Part shown: positions 1 through 10,971 of the stretch, piece by piece | Layout of the letters: every line of letters starts with the position of its first letter | How positions within the stretch are numbered: the stretch's first letter is position 1 | NCBI GenBank assembly: GCA_033398695.1 | Contig: CM065819.1 | Coordinates: forward strand, 2,157,501-2,221,500 | Direction: 5' to 3' | DNA: 64,000 nt | Source: Orobanche coerulescens | Lineage: Eukaryota; Streptophyta; Magnoliopsida; Lamiales; Orobanchaceae | Translations under genes and position numbers: made by a program | Notes under the pieces: generated by a model | What the model was told of the DNA's origin: nothing | Database searches by the model: none | The model's input: the letters and a program-made list of their open reading frames with translations, nothing else

Positions 1-3000
1 ATGAATATAGGAAAATATGTTGTTCATGACGACATGCGCGCTATGGAAAGAAGCCATATTTATTATCCCATTCAAGGATCCAAGTAAATATGGAACCGAG
101 TATCCACGCAAATATGTTGCTCATGATGATGTGCATGCTATGGAGAAAAGCCAAATTTATTATCCCGTTTAAGAATCAAAGCAAATATAAAGCAAATATG
201 GAACCAAGTACCCGTAAGACTTTATTAAAGTTCCCGTTTTTCAATTCCTCTCTTTTGGGAATTTTTTTTGGGGGAATTGGGTATTTGGGTTCTTTATCTC
301 CCATGCGACTTTGTGGTGGATGAGACTATGAGAGGTGGTATCACTCTCGTATGTCGAAGTAAACTGTGTGACGGTCCTGGGGGAGTCACGGATAATTGTT
401 GAAAGTCGATATTTGTGGTTGTTGCATACACCACGTTTTGGGTGGGATTTGACGTCGCGGTTTTGTCGATTTTAAACCAAACAATTGAAAAAAATGAACA
501 TTGTCGGTAACGGTAAAGTTATGACTTGTTCATGATTAGTCACGGAATTGTGACGTACAAATGGGACAAACATCGATTGTGACGGATATGTCATGGTTAC
601 AATCGATTTGTGATGGATTTGTCACGATGAATTGAGCGACCACCACGTTGGTCTTGACCCAATCCCATACTTGGAAAACTCCATCTTTCATCCTATTAAA
701 ATAAAACATTGCATGTGGGTGTAGTCATGCACCGTCTCCTTGCAATATGATATATGAAAGAATGTACGAGTAATTCTCATGAATTTTAACATGTAAAGCA
801 ATGGCATATTGCGGTAAATACATGAATTCGTTGACCTCGATTATAGTTCGTGTGACTATAGGTCCGAATACTTTTCTGAGTATTTGTTAAGGCATGTGCC
901 TTACATATTTGACCATGTTTAGTCAATCTTAGTGGATGGTCAAGACGAGTTGGTTATGGTATATTCATTATGTCTCATGGTTCAAAATGCTTAATTATGA
1001 TGCACCGCGTTGTATTTATATAACATGGCTATTATGACGTATACTTGCAAATTGAGAATTAAAATACTTGGTTGATTTGATGCACTTTGATCATGACTAG
1101 GCGCATTCTCCTTGGTATTTGTTTATGCTTTGAAAGTTCAAACAAAATTAGTGGTTTTTAAACAGCCTTAGCTGTACCGACATTTCTACTTTCTCTGCAA
1201 GTCTACCAAGTTAGAGTTACCGAAAGGATCATTAGTCGAGATAAGAAATCGAGCACCCTGCTGCGTTTAGACGCACCTATGGCTGTTATTGCCATGTTTT
1301 TGCATCAACACTTATGCCATTGGATATGGTCTCAACCTTGTTTTCTCACTAAACTTGGGAAATACTAAAGCAGCCAATTAAAATATGCACTGTGATCTGA
1401 ATTTAATGATCTATGTGGTGGACAATATATGGATAGAAATATACGGAAGTCTAGTTTCCAGAATATCTGACTGTTCGTCCAAAGACTTCCTAACATGGGA
1501 GTTATAGCTGTTTTAGTGAAGAAAGGTCAAGCTGCGCGGAATTTTATTTCCAGCGATTGTGCTAACTTTTGTCTCAACCAACTTGGTTCCCATCTTAAAT
1601 TTGCAAGTGGTCTTATGACACGTATTTTTCAACCTCTTTTTGGCCGAGTTGTATGCTAAACTATCATCTTTCAAATGTTGAAAAACAGTTTCCTTGGGGA
1701 AGTCCAAAATACACACCCTTATAAGAAGGTCGAGCGTGTGCATGGTAGTGTTACACCATGCTTGTGTCGTAATTTTGCCCCTTAGGCATATAACCTTTCC
1801 ATGTTATGCACTCAATATGATAGATCATTTTGATCGTATTTGGTATAAAAATCTCTATGTTGTTAGAGTGTTCGCTATGCTCATGATTGTAAAATTTTGC
1901 AAGCGAAATTGAGTGCGTATTAAGCTATTTTCAAGGAACACGATATTTTTGGATTTCGGTTTATAAATCCATTGTGACTATGATGAATAGGTCATCACAA
2001 TCAATGAGTGGTATAATGCTCAAGTTGTTGAATGTCGAATGGCATTTTCTAGTCACATATGTTCCGTAACAATTGAACCATGTTATGACTCGATGATATA
2101 TATGCCAAAGTGTATCACTCATAGCATCTCATTATGATTTGTGAGAAATAAAATCTTATGCATCACTTGTATTGGATATGTGAAAAGAAAAATATTTATG
2201 AGTCAATATGGTCCGGCTTGCATCGGTTTTTGTAACCAGAAGATGTATTGGGACATTGACACATTTAGGCTTTAATAGTCCGGAGTTTGGACAGTTTGAT
2301 GATACATATACCACAGTATTGTCATGGACATCATTTTCTTTGAACAAAAAAACTAGTTGGATCAAAGACACCAAAGTACGTTGGTGGAGTCATGAGCAGG
2401 GCTCATGACCGACGATGATATTTATGTCATCCGCGTCTTGTTTTCATAAACATGTGTGACGCCAAAGACCCCCCCCCAATGATCCTTCTTAGCCATGTTC
2501 ATTGATTTACGCCTATTATTTGGCACGAATAGGAGATGACACCCTCCTATGCTAAAGAGAATAATGTAGCGACTCGCATAAGCATGGTGCTGAGTCCTCC
2601 CTTTTCACCGAGTCCTTATACATACATGATCATAAGTATTAGCCTGGGTGGCTTATGATGCTATGATGGTGTTCAAAAATGGTCGTACTCAAGTGATAAC
2701 ATTTATATATTATGTTGTTCCTTTGACAATGATTGATAAGGTGATGAAACCTGAGTTATGGTTGTCCAACTTGCGGACCAGTCATTATAAGGGTCGGTTC
2801 ACCCACTTTTAGACCAAGTCTTAAAGTGAAATTTTAACGAGTACTTCCTAACATCCAAGGATACCTTCTCACAAATTTTGATGCCATTTGGAGACTTGGA
2901 ATGAGGTGAACCACTTAAATGAAGTTTTCACAAACCACTAGCCATCCTATCAACTAGTTCGATGTCATTTCGACCGATTTCTGATTACAAGGTTGATGAT

Positions 3001-5204
3001 TTTGGAATCCTAAACACCCGTTTATACATGCTCACCAAAATTTGAGGTGTTCGGGGCTGGTGAGGGAGTGAACTCTTCAAGAAAGCACTAGAGGTTCGAT
3101 AAAACCAATGGCCTATCATCGGTTTAATCATTTCTTCATGTTCGATCCCGGTGGTGCATGGTGGCGGTTTTGTTGAATTCTCAAGACCAGTAGCTACGGC
3201 TATGTAGCATAGGTCAACGTGTCATAATCATGTATGCCTATCATCATTCAAATGCTTAGTTACGAGTGTAACAGTATGCATTTTGTTAACTGGATTGTGT
3301 TAACACTGAAAACCTTTATCGTCCACATGTTCATGTGCCAAAGTGCGTCACCACAACGCATTATGACGGGTTATAAATGATGAATATGACATGCGCTTTC
3401 ACTTATAGTCCGCTTAAAATATACCTTGGCAGACGATCTCGTAAGTCACTTTGATGAGCTAGTCTTCCCGTCGTTAGGGGGAGATGCGAACAATCATGTT
3501 TGAGTAGAACGACTTGGAATTGTACTAGTTTGTCCCTATTGTGTCTCACCAAGTTCCCTAAAGTGACGAGATTAAATACATGCTGCAAACATGTCTGCAA
3601 GGATTGTGTTCGGTCATGGACGTTCGTCACCTATAAATGGTGATATGGTAAAACCACAAATTGTGGTAGATGGTGTTACTAGGTCGTGGTTCTCATAGAG
3701 TATTGGGATGCCACTTGGTTCGATAAATACTCTTGCTAAGAATGTATGCGAGCTTGGTACATGAAACTTGATCATCTGATCAAATGAACTCATCTGTCTC
3801 ATGTAATTCTGGATTATAGTCATCATTGGGGGACGCCTCAATGAATGCCAATCCATAAAGAGTACTCTATGAATAAAGCCGGTTCATGAGGACGTGGAAT
3901 GTGAGTTTAATCGAACCATACTTCGTTGGAATTCTACAACATTATAGCATTGGCCTAAAATGGAAATATATGCGACTCCAGTATAAACAAAGTGATAACC
4001 CTTTGTTGAAGTGGTGCCGACACTCCAAAGATAAGATCTATCTGTATACTTTGTCAAAGCGAGTGAGAGGAGGAGTTAAACTCACCTCATGGCGCGAGGT
4101 TTCTCATGAACGCACTGGAATCGACTACGGTGACACGAAACTTAGTTGTGCTATCGTAATGGATGTTATATCATCCATTATCTTTTCAGTTAGATAGTTT
4201 CCCAAAAACTGACGTGCAGCTTGTGGTTAAATCTTATCTTAGTGGGGAACTAAGTTAAGTGATAAAAGGATCTCGTGGTGGATCACTCAAATCAAGTGGC
4301 TCCTGACCACGGAGCGCGTCGACAAGTGATTTTTGGGAACGCATACTATGTATATACTTGATTTGGAAGAGATATGAAGCTTTTGCGTGTAAAACTAAGG
4401 GTTTATAGTGATGTACTCTTGCGAAACTAAGAGATTTCGCTAAATCCAAAGTTAAGAATGAAAGGATCTTGGGGACACTTGATGATGCGTATTCATCAAT
4501 CGGTTTAAGGCAATCTAAGGGACGGTTTCCCTAAGAGACGATAAAGTAATGCCTATATGATTCCCAATGACTAGTCGAAGTCATCATAAGACTTGGCTCA
4601 CTTAAGTGATGATGCAGTCTTAAGAGAAAAGTACGGTATTATGTACTCATGTTTGACTCGATGTACTCATTTGTAATAATCGGTAAAGCCACTGTGATGA
4701 TGGCCTAGGATGCGCTCACGCAATGTCTGTGAATGACAAAAAGCTTGAAGCTCGCTCTATCTCGATAAAAGGACACTTGAAAACTGATACCCGAATCTGC
4801 CCATAATGTGTTGGTCTATCTCCCATATGACCTATAGGGCAGCTCACTTGATGGAAAATGGTGAAATTTGTGCCATTGGAAAGGTTTGTGTCTACTTTCC
4901 ATGAAAACCAACCATTTGATCACATCCATCATGTTGACTGACATATGACTATTGTTGCAAAGTAGGACAGAATATGTCCGGTAATTTGCTGAGTCAACTT
5001 CGATAGAGCTTTGTGATCTGCTCAGGTCGATCTAGGTTACGTACTATATATGAATGAAAAGCTATGGGTGTCTAGTTTTCATAAATTCTTACAGTTTTGT
5101 TGATACCTATTGAGTCGAAGAAGTTATGACTGATTTAGTGCATGGAGGTCAAGACTTTAGAAAACTTGATAAGTCTTTAGCGACTCTGCACTTTGGATGT
5201 GTCG

Positions 5205-5360
5205 CGCTCTTTTTGTCCTTAGACCAAGGTTTGTTTTTTCCCATTGGGTTTTCACTTGGTAAGGTTTTTAACGAGGCGACCTATGAGAATATCCATACAA
5301 TGATGCGTTGTACTTCTGTTCAACTTAGACCAAGAGGTATTTTTCCCACTGGGTTTTTCC
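5205..5360 (+). repeat. Pre-PPT 'TGGGTTTTxxCTTGGT' repeat block
   Basis: Repeats of the type 'CCCATTGGGTTTTCACTTGG' and 'GGTTTTTAACGAGGC', spaced about 110 bp apart; a further degenerate unit lies near 5510-5540. The same block is at 27240-27400 and 27535 in copy 2. From general knowledge, such T-rich 'phrases' recur just upstream of the polypurine tract of many plant LTR retrotransposons. They carry no protein here. Confidence 0.6.
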
Positions 5361-5585
5361 TTGGTATAGTTGTGAGGGCAACTTGGCATCCGACTCCTAT
5401 GATTTGAGGTACTCATCAGGGAGAGTCGTTATGTATACATCATGGGGAGTATACATGACATGTTATCTTAGTGCGTTGCAATCTTTTCCTCATCAAGCCT
5501 TTATTTTTCCCATGGGGTTTTGTTTTGGCTTGGAATAGGTTTTTACGAAGGCAACATCTTCTGCACCATTATTGTATTAGTGCTC

Positions 5586-5598
5586 GACACAGGGGGAA
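5586..5598 (+). other. Polypurine tract of copy 1
   Basis: A 'cacagggggaa' run lies immediately before the 3' LTR. The equivalent tract in copy 2 is at 27613-27623 ('cacagggggag'). It would prime plus-strand DNA synthesis. Confidence 0.7.
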
Positions 5599-5835
5599 TA
5601 TTCCGTGAATTATTATTCCCGTGATGTGTCTTACCTAATACTGGTTGTAGATACATAGATGCAAGGTTCTAGATCCTTCTAGAGGTAGTAGGATCCTATT
5701 AGATGTCTTACCTTATCTAGGAATCCTATGTATGGAAGGACTCTCATTGTAATGCCTATATAAAGGCCCTTCTATTAGTGTTATGAATGCAATTGATTGA
5801 CTCTATTTACAGTCTTTTTACTTTCTCCTCAAACA
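5599..5835 (+). repeat. 3' LTR of copy 1 (237 bp)
   Basis: Aligns with 20491-20725 and with the split LTR 27624-27789 + 29914-29985. It contains a core promoter 'gcctatataaaggccc' near 5755-5770 and ends '...aaaca'. The first base pair of the LTR is 'ta' rather than 'tg', a small decay. This copy lacks the Harbinger insertion found in copy 2 and so shows the empty site. Confidence 0.75.
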
Positions 5836-6082
5836 ATCCATAAATAAAGAAATAATTAAACTCACATAATTTATCATTTACATCGTCATTATCATTACTT
5901 TTTTACTAATTCTATGAATTATTTCTAAGAATCATTACTAATTGGTCCTCTTTAAATAATCTACATCAGTGTATTCATTCTTTTTTTAATTTATTTTTTA
6001 TTTTTTGTCCTAATTAAAAAATTCACATCATCATCATTCTTTTTTTACAAAATTCTATAAATTAATTTTAGAATAAAAATAC
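5836..6082. other. AT-rich DNA, nothing recognised
   Basis: T- and A-rich DNA with 'catcatcatcatt' runs between the LTR and the first sequence alignable to the Harbinger transposase. No gene, terminal repeat or target duplication seen. It may include the lost 5' part of the degenerate Harbinger element. Confidence 0.5.
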
Positions 6083-7019
6083 TCGCAACGGGTGAACCTC
6101 CGGATAGATTTGATTACTATTTAAACATGGCACGAAGAACGTCAGGTTAACCTTGTTATTTTTATTTATTTAATTCGTTTTTTTATAAAGTTTTCGTTAT
6201 TTTTTTATTTACTATTTAATATTTTGTAGGTGAATGCCTTGATCATTTTTGCGATGCGATAATTATATTATATAGTCGAGAGTTCTTACGTAGGCCGACA
6301 ACCCACGACGTTGCACGCTTATTCGAGCCACATAAAGAAAAACATCACATTCCTGGAATGCTTGGTAGCATTGCTTGTACATATTTCGTTTGGCGAAATT
6401 GTCCTAGACATTTGAGAGGTCAATATAAGAGAGGTGATCACTAATACCCGACTATTATGCTTGAAGTCGTTGCTTCAAATAATTTGTGGATTTGCATTCA
6501 TTTTTTGGTCCTCCCGGTTCAAACAACGATATCAATATTTTGAATCAGTCTCCATTGTATCTTACGGAGTGAAATGGAACGGCGCCAAACAGTTCATTTT
6601 TTATAAATGGACGGCTTTACAAACGTGGATATTATCTTACCGATGGAATCTATCCTAAGTATTCAACGTTTGTTAAAGCATATCCGTATCCCACTGACTC
6701 GAAGGAAAAGAGATTCAAAAAGCTATAAGAATCTGCAAGAAAGGATGTCGAACGAGCTTTTGGTCGTCTTAAGGGAAAATGAATTATTCTCAGTCGTCCT
6801 CTCCGGGCTATGACCGTCGAAAAGATTCGAAAACTCATTTATACGTGTATTATATTGAACAATATGATTTTAAAAGACGACAAGAGGGCAATATCACCGG
6901 TACATATAATTGATCAGCCGGTCGCGCCAGTTTATGAGTCGAATGTACTACCGGAGTTACTCGACGAAGATATCCATCACCGTCTCCGATATGATCTTAC
7001 GGAGCACGTAGCAGCTTAA
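6083..7019 (+). pseudogene. Dead PIF/Harbinger transposase
   Basis: Remnant of the plant transposon protein family (DDE nuclease of PIF/Harbinger). The end of exon 1 (6083-6146), an AT-rich intron (about 6147-6229) and exon 2 can be followed by comparison with 28155-29625. The segment around 6370 that should hold the first catalytic Asp reads SIACT instead of SIDCT, so the first acidic residue is Ala. There are stop codons near 6443 and 6780 and frameshifts around the second Asp. The C-terminal part is open as a 69-residue frame (6810-7019). Not functional. Confidence 0.85.
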
Positions 7020-7289
7020 GACTTACCATACCTTGATGACTAGTGATTTCCTTGTTTTTTAAGTATTATGTAATTTTCTTTTAATTATTAATGAAATATT
7101 ATGTTTTTATTAAATTGTTTAATATAATTATGAATATAAAAAATAAAAAATAAAATTAGGTGAGGCATGGAATCAAGGTTGCCACTAAAAAAGTATGGTG
7201 AGGCATGAGAGAGGCATAGAATGAGGTGGCAGGATATTATCGGTGGGTGGTGAGGCATGGGGGAGGCATGAGATCATGACTGCCACCCC
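6083..7289 (+). mobile_element. Degenerate PIF/Harbinger transposon, 5' truncated
   Basis: Collinear with the 3' two-thirds of the complete element at 27790-29910, from the end of exon 1 to the right terminal repeat. The right end reads 'catgactgccacccc', matching the terminal repeat of the other copy ('catgactgccaccatcc'), and is followed by 'tta', a possible 3-bp target site. Subterminal 'GAGGCATGG/A' motifs occur five times between 7160 and 7275. No left terminal repeat was found. Confidence 0.75.
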
Positions 7290-7676
7290 TTAATAAGGAG
7301 GTTTCTATTTTATTAATGAGAATTTAACAATTTTCAGGTATAATTACCTAACTCGCCGTACTCTTTTTGGTTGAAATGAGCTTATAGGCGGCTTGTCTAG
7401 GCCGAACTATAGGTTATGTAATAATCACCGTCTAGGTTAGAGCATCTTTATTCATGAGGTTAGTAGGGTTTAGAATGAGTTATAATTCGGGAAAAAAAAT
7501 TGAGGAGTTACCAAGTTTGAGCTTGTAGAATAAAATTTGGAAATTTAAATTTTTCCTAAATATCACTCTTTTCCATACTATATTTTATTTTGTTAGCGTC
7601 CATCTGTGGATACACGAGAAACATAAGAAAAAATTTATATGGAAATACATAATATGTAAATCATTGACCATAATTT
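7290..7676. other. AT-rich flank, nothing recognised
   Basis: No ORF with a recognisable motif and no repeat partner seen in the window. The last five bases (7672-7676, aattt) are the left target duplication of the Sirevirus element. Confidence 0.5.
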
Positions 7677-9092
7677 TGTAGGTCACAAGTCGTCCTGGTA
7701 CAAGTCTAGAGGGGGGGGGGTGAATAGACTTGTAGAAGCTCTTAAACTCTTTTTCACGAAGAGTGAGTTTCTTCAGCTGATAGTTAAACAAATGACTTGG
7801 AGTCGTTTGTTCTTAGATATATGCGGAAGTCAGCTGATGACGAATAGAAAGCAACTTAATGAAACACTTTAACAATGAGTGCAGCAGTTAGGGTATGATG
7901 CAATAAAAACAGTAAATAACGCAGGCAATTATAGTGGTCTCAGAGGTGGGGTAATCCTCTACTAATCCACTTTTCTCCAAACCAGTTGGAGATGAATTCA
8001 CTATAATTTTCAACCAGTGATAAATATTACAATGATTCAAACCACACTACAATAGCTTCCAACCAGTGGAAATCCGTGCCGTTGTACACACTTGACTGCC
8101 TTGCACCTCTTGATCCTCGATCCTCGAATGCCTTTACAGTCTCTTACTTCAACCAGTGAAGTAACCCGTACTCAGAATTTATAGACAAGAGTTTTTGTCT
8201 TCTCCAACTAAGAGCTTCCTTAAGTATGAACTTTTTAGAACTGCTCTTTTCACGATGCTATTGATTGCTTTTAGATTGCTTGATTGCTTTGATCGCTTGA
8301 ATGTATGTTCGCACCGGTAGTTGCTCAGCTTCAAATCTCTGGATATATATAGGTCATGATCTCTGAGCTTTTTCCTTGTAGCCGTTGCAAATCTTTTGAA
8401 CAAATCCGTCCGTTGGAGGGAGACTTCATTGTTTAATTTTTCTGAACGTTGCAAGGCTGGATTCCCATTATTTTATTTTATCTTCCGACCGTTGTGAGGA
8501 CTTCTGCATGTGAGCGCCGAACCTTTTGAATATAAAATGATTAAAGTCTTCAAGGTGGGTCTGGATGATTTATTTAAATCATATCTCTTGCGGGAATCAC
8601 TCCAATTTGTCTCTTCACGTTGCATGTGAGCTTTCCGTAATACTTGACTTTTCAACGCATGCTGACGTGGACTTGGAGTACTTGGATGCCTTCGACTAGG
8701 CTGATATGCAGCTAACATCTCTGCAGATAGGTCCTCTCGGCTGTTCACTGTTTGTGACTTATCTGATCAGGTGACTTCCCTGAGGTACCTTGGCTGCAGT
8801 CTGGTCAAACTTCTCTGATAAATTTTGTTGACCAGAGCTACCCTGACTGGACTCGGCTGTTCCTCTCTGATAGACTTAGCTGTACTCAGTATTTAGCCTA
8901 TTTTCAGCCTAACTAATTTTTGGCCTATAGAAGACACTCATTTGGTTCTTCTTTACATTTTGCCAAGTTTTATCCTTAACATATTTTGGCCTATGGAAGA
9001 TACTCATTTGGTTCTTCCTTACATTTTGCCAAGTAATAAACATTTGATTTTATATTAATGACATCATCAAAATCTAACAAGTATTCCTAACA
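7677..9092 (-). repeat. 3' LTR of the Sirevirus element (1416 bp)
   Basis: Matches 18397-19781 over its whole length. On the minus strand it begins TGTTAGGAATACTTG and ends GTGACCTACA. It holds an internal tandem duplication of about 70 bp ('tttggccta..gaaga' to 'ttttgccaag') at about 8920-9037, and a long G run (7712-7721) that is shorter in the other LTR. Confidence 0.93.
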
Positions 9093-9108
9093 AATTCCCC
9101 CTATTTTG
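9093..9108 (-). other. Polypurine tract of the Sirevirus element
   Basis: On the minus strand 'AAAATAGGGGGAATT' directly precedes the 3' LTR, the expected plus-strand primer position. Confidence 0.8.
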
Positions 9109-9305
9109 ATGATGGCAAAACTTTAAGTAAGTAATCAAATGACCAAGTCTGCACTTAAGTGCAAGACACAAACTAAAATCAGTCTAATATTGAGACAACT
9201 GGAAATTGTCATTCAACAGACTGTTATAAAACTTTCTGACTTGATTATGATTTTACAAGAAAGTTTTTACAGGTACAGAAAAATTACAAGTACAAAGAAA
9301 TAAAG

Positions 9306-10964
9306 TCATCTGCCTCTTCCTCTGCCTCTGCGAATAGGCTGTTTGGCAGGTCTGAATGTTTTGGCTCCAATTGGTCTTATCTTGACTGGAGCAAGACCAT
9401 ATTTCCTCTTCACAACAAGAGCTGCAAAGTCTTGTTCTTGCTGTGATGTAAATCTGTTCTCAAGGCATAACTGCTTGATCTCTTGTTGAAGCTGTAGCTC
9501 ATCCAGCTCATTGTCCAGACGGGTTGGCGCTTCCTCTGCTCTGAATGATGGAATCATGGGATAAGCGTTTAGTTCCTTAGCCTTCTTCTTTAGAATGGTC
9601 CAGAGATTTGGGTAAGCTTCTTCCATGAAATTGATGAAGGTCTGCTGTGGGGAGAGATTATCATCCTGGAGTAATTCCCAGACGTAATAATCTCTGATGA
9701 ATTTCTTCTTAGCAGCTCCCCACATGGGCAGGGCTTCATATGGAATAAAGTCCTCAACATACCACAGCTCCTTTCCTTCCCATTCTAGAGTAGGCCCAAA
9801 ACCTCCTCTAGTCCTCCTTCTCTTTCCTTCAGGATGGTCAGCCTGGTCATCTGGATCCACAGCTTCCTTCCTCTTCAGACTTGAGGGTCCTTCAATTTGA
9901 AGAACATCTTGCTTCTTCTTTGACCTTATCTCTCTCTCTTCCCCCTGAACTCTCTCTTCCCCCTTTTTGCCAGCATCAACAAGGGTAGTTAATTGCTGCT
10001 CCATTTTGCTCATCCAATCAGACATGCCAAATGGCATTCTGTTGTTGGTAGGGGGAGGGGGCTGAGGAATCTCTCTCTGCAGTAGAGTGTCGATCTTAGC
10101 ATTTATTGATTGAAGGTCAGGAGTGACCTGAGATGTTAGCAGCTCTCCAATTGTGTCTTTGACGATTTGCCTGATCAGCTCAGTCATGGTAGGGGATATC
10201 TGAGCTGATGGAGAGTGCTCTCCTGAGCCTTCTGCAAAAGAGCCACTAGACTGCAGGCTTCTGTCTGCAGCTGGTAGGTCAGAGGGTGTTTTCTCCGGGG
10301 TCCCTGACCTGGAGTCTTCAGCTAGCTCTGCGTCTAGGCTGGTGTACCGGGCAGGTACCACAGTCCTATCTGCAGCTTCGTGAATAGGCTCTGGCTCCGG
10401 CTCTGGCTCCTTTTCTTCTTCTCTCTCTTCCTCTTTCTCCTGATCCTCCTCTTTCTCTTCTTCTGCCTTTTCTCCAGAATTTTCTTTTCCTTCCTCCTCA
10501 TCTTTTTCTTTTTCTTTTTCTTTTTCTGCTCCTGCATCTCCTCCATCATCATCATCATTGTCATCATTATTATCATCATCATTATCATCATCATTCTTCT
10601 CCTCTTCTTCTCTTTCACCATCATCATCCTTCTCATCCTCATCCTCCTTTTCTTCTTCATCCTTTTCTTGGTCTACCTCTTCTCCTTCTTCTTCTTCTTC
10701 TTCATCAGCCAACTCTTCTGTCTTCTCAATTTCTTCTGACTGTTTTTCAACTAGATTATTTTCTTCTGTTCTCCTCTCTTCCTGCTTTTCTTCTTCTTCT
10801 TCATCAACCAAATCAACAACTTCATTATTTCCTTCTCCATCCAACTCCTCAATTCTAATCTCTTTTTCGACTTCCTCCTCCTCCTCTTCTCCAAAGGAAC
10901 CATCAAAAATGCTAAGCATGATAGAATGGATAAATTGGTCCATGTTTGTTTTAAAATGGGACAT
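9306..10964 (-). CDS. Env-like ORF 2 of the Sirevirus element, acidic protein
   Basis: Open frame of 552 codons downstream of pol, in the position of the env-like gene of Sireviruses. Visible features: an unusually long Glu/Asp-rich tract at about residues 26-192 including an 'EPEPEPEP' end; a Ser/Pro-rich linker (about 205-265); a stretch of heptad-like residues (about 265-295); a basic KRRRTR cluster at 381-386 that could be a nuclear signal; a C-terminal globular-looking part (about 390-530) with 'WELLQDDNLSPQQ'; and an RRGRGRGR tail. No signal peptide or convincing membrane span is seen. The Met lies 7 nt downstream of the stop of the preceding ORF and in a different frame. The two may be one ancestral ORF split by a frameshift, or two genes. 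Function unknown. Confidence 0.75.
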   Translation of the reverse strand: MSHFKTNMDQFIHSIMLSIFDGSFGEEEEEEVEKEIRIEELDGEGNNEVVDLVDEEEEEKQEERRTEENNLVEKQSEEIEKTEELADEEEEEEGEEVDQEKDEEEKEDEDEKDDDGEREEEEKNDDDNDDDNNDDNDDDDGGDAGAEKEKEKEKDEEEGKENSGEKAEEEKEEDQEKEEEREEEKEPEPEPEPIHEAADRTVVPARYTSLDAELAEDSRSGTPEKTPSDLPAADRSLQSSGSFAEGSGEHSPSAQISPTMTELIRQIVKDTIGELLTSQVTPDLQSINAKIDTLLQREIPQPPPPTNNRMPFGMSDWMSKMEQQLTTLVDAGKKGEERVQGEEREIRSKKKQDVLQIEGPSSLKRKEAVDPDDQADHPEGKRRRTRGGFGPTLEWEGKELWYVEDFIPYEALPMWGAAKKKFIRDYYVWELLQDDNLSPQQTFINFMEEAYPNLWTILKKKAKELNAYPMIPSFRAEEAPTRLDNELDELQLQQEIKQLCLENRFTSQQEQDFAALVVKRKYGLAPVKIRPIGAKTFRPAKQPIRRGRGRGR

Positions 10965-10971
10965 GAACCAA

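Larger units (their letters stand above)
1..5835 (+). mobile_element. Non-autonomous LTR retroelement, copy 1 (5' end outside window)
   Basis: About 5.6 kb that reappears, collinear and very similar by eye, at 22010-27860 as part of an element with two LTRs. Only the 3' half lies in the window. It ends with a polypurine tract (near 5590) and a 237-bp 3' LTR. No gag, protease, integrase or reverse transcriptase motif is visible in any frame. The short ORFs are not conserved as proteins between the two copies, so this is best called a LARD-like non-autonomous element. The plus orientation follows from the PPT-LTR order. Family unknown; the pre-PPT repeats resemble those of plant Ty1-copia elements. 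Confidence 0.75.

Noticed and set aside
3403..4197. Frames of 75-103 codons shared with copy 2 (25433-26227)
   Set aside because: Differences between copies are mostly amino-acid changing and one frame is interrupted in copy 2; no sign of coding constraint.
8179..8748. Two 91-codon minus-strand frames repeated at 18892-19461
   Set aside because: They lie inside the LTR and are conserved only because LTRs are copies; no recognisable domain.
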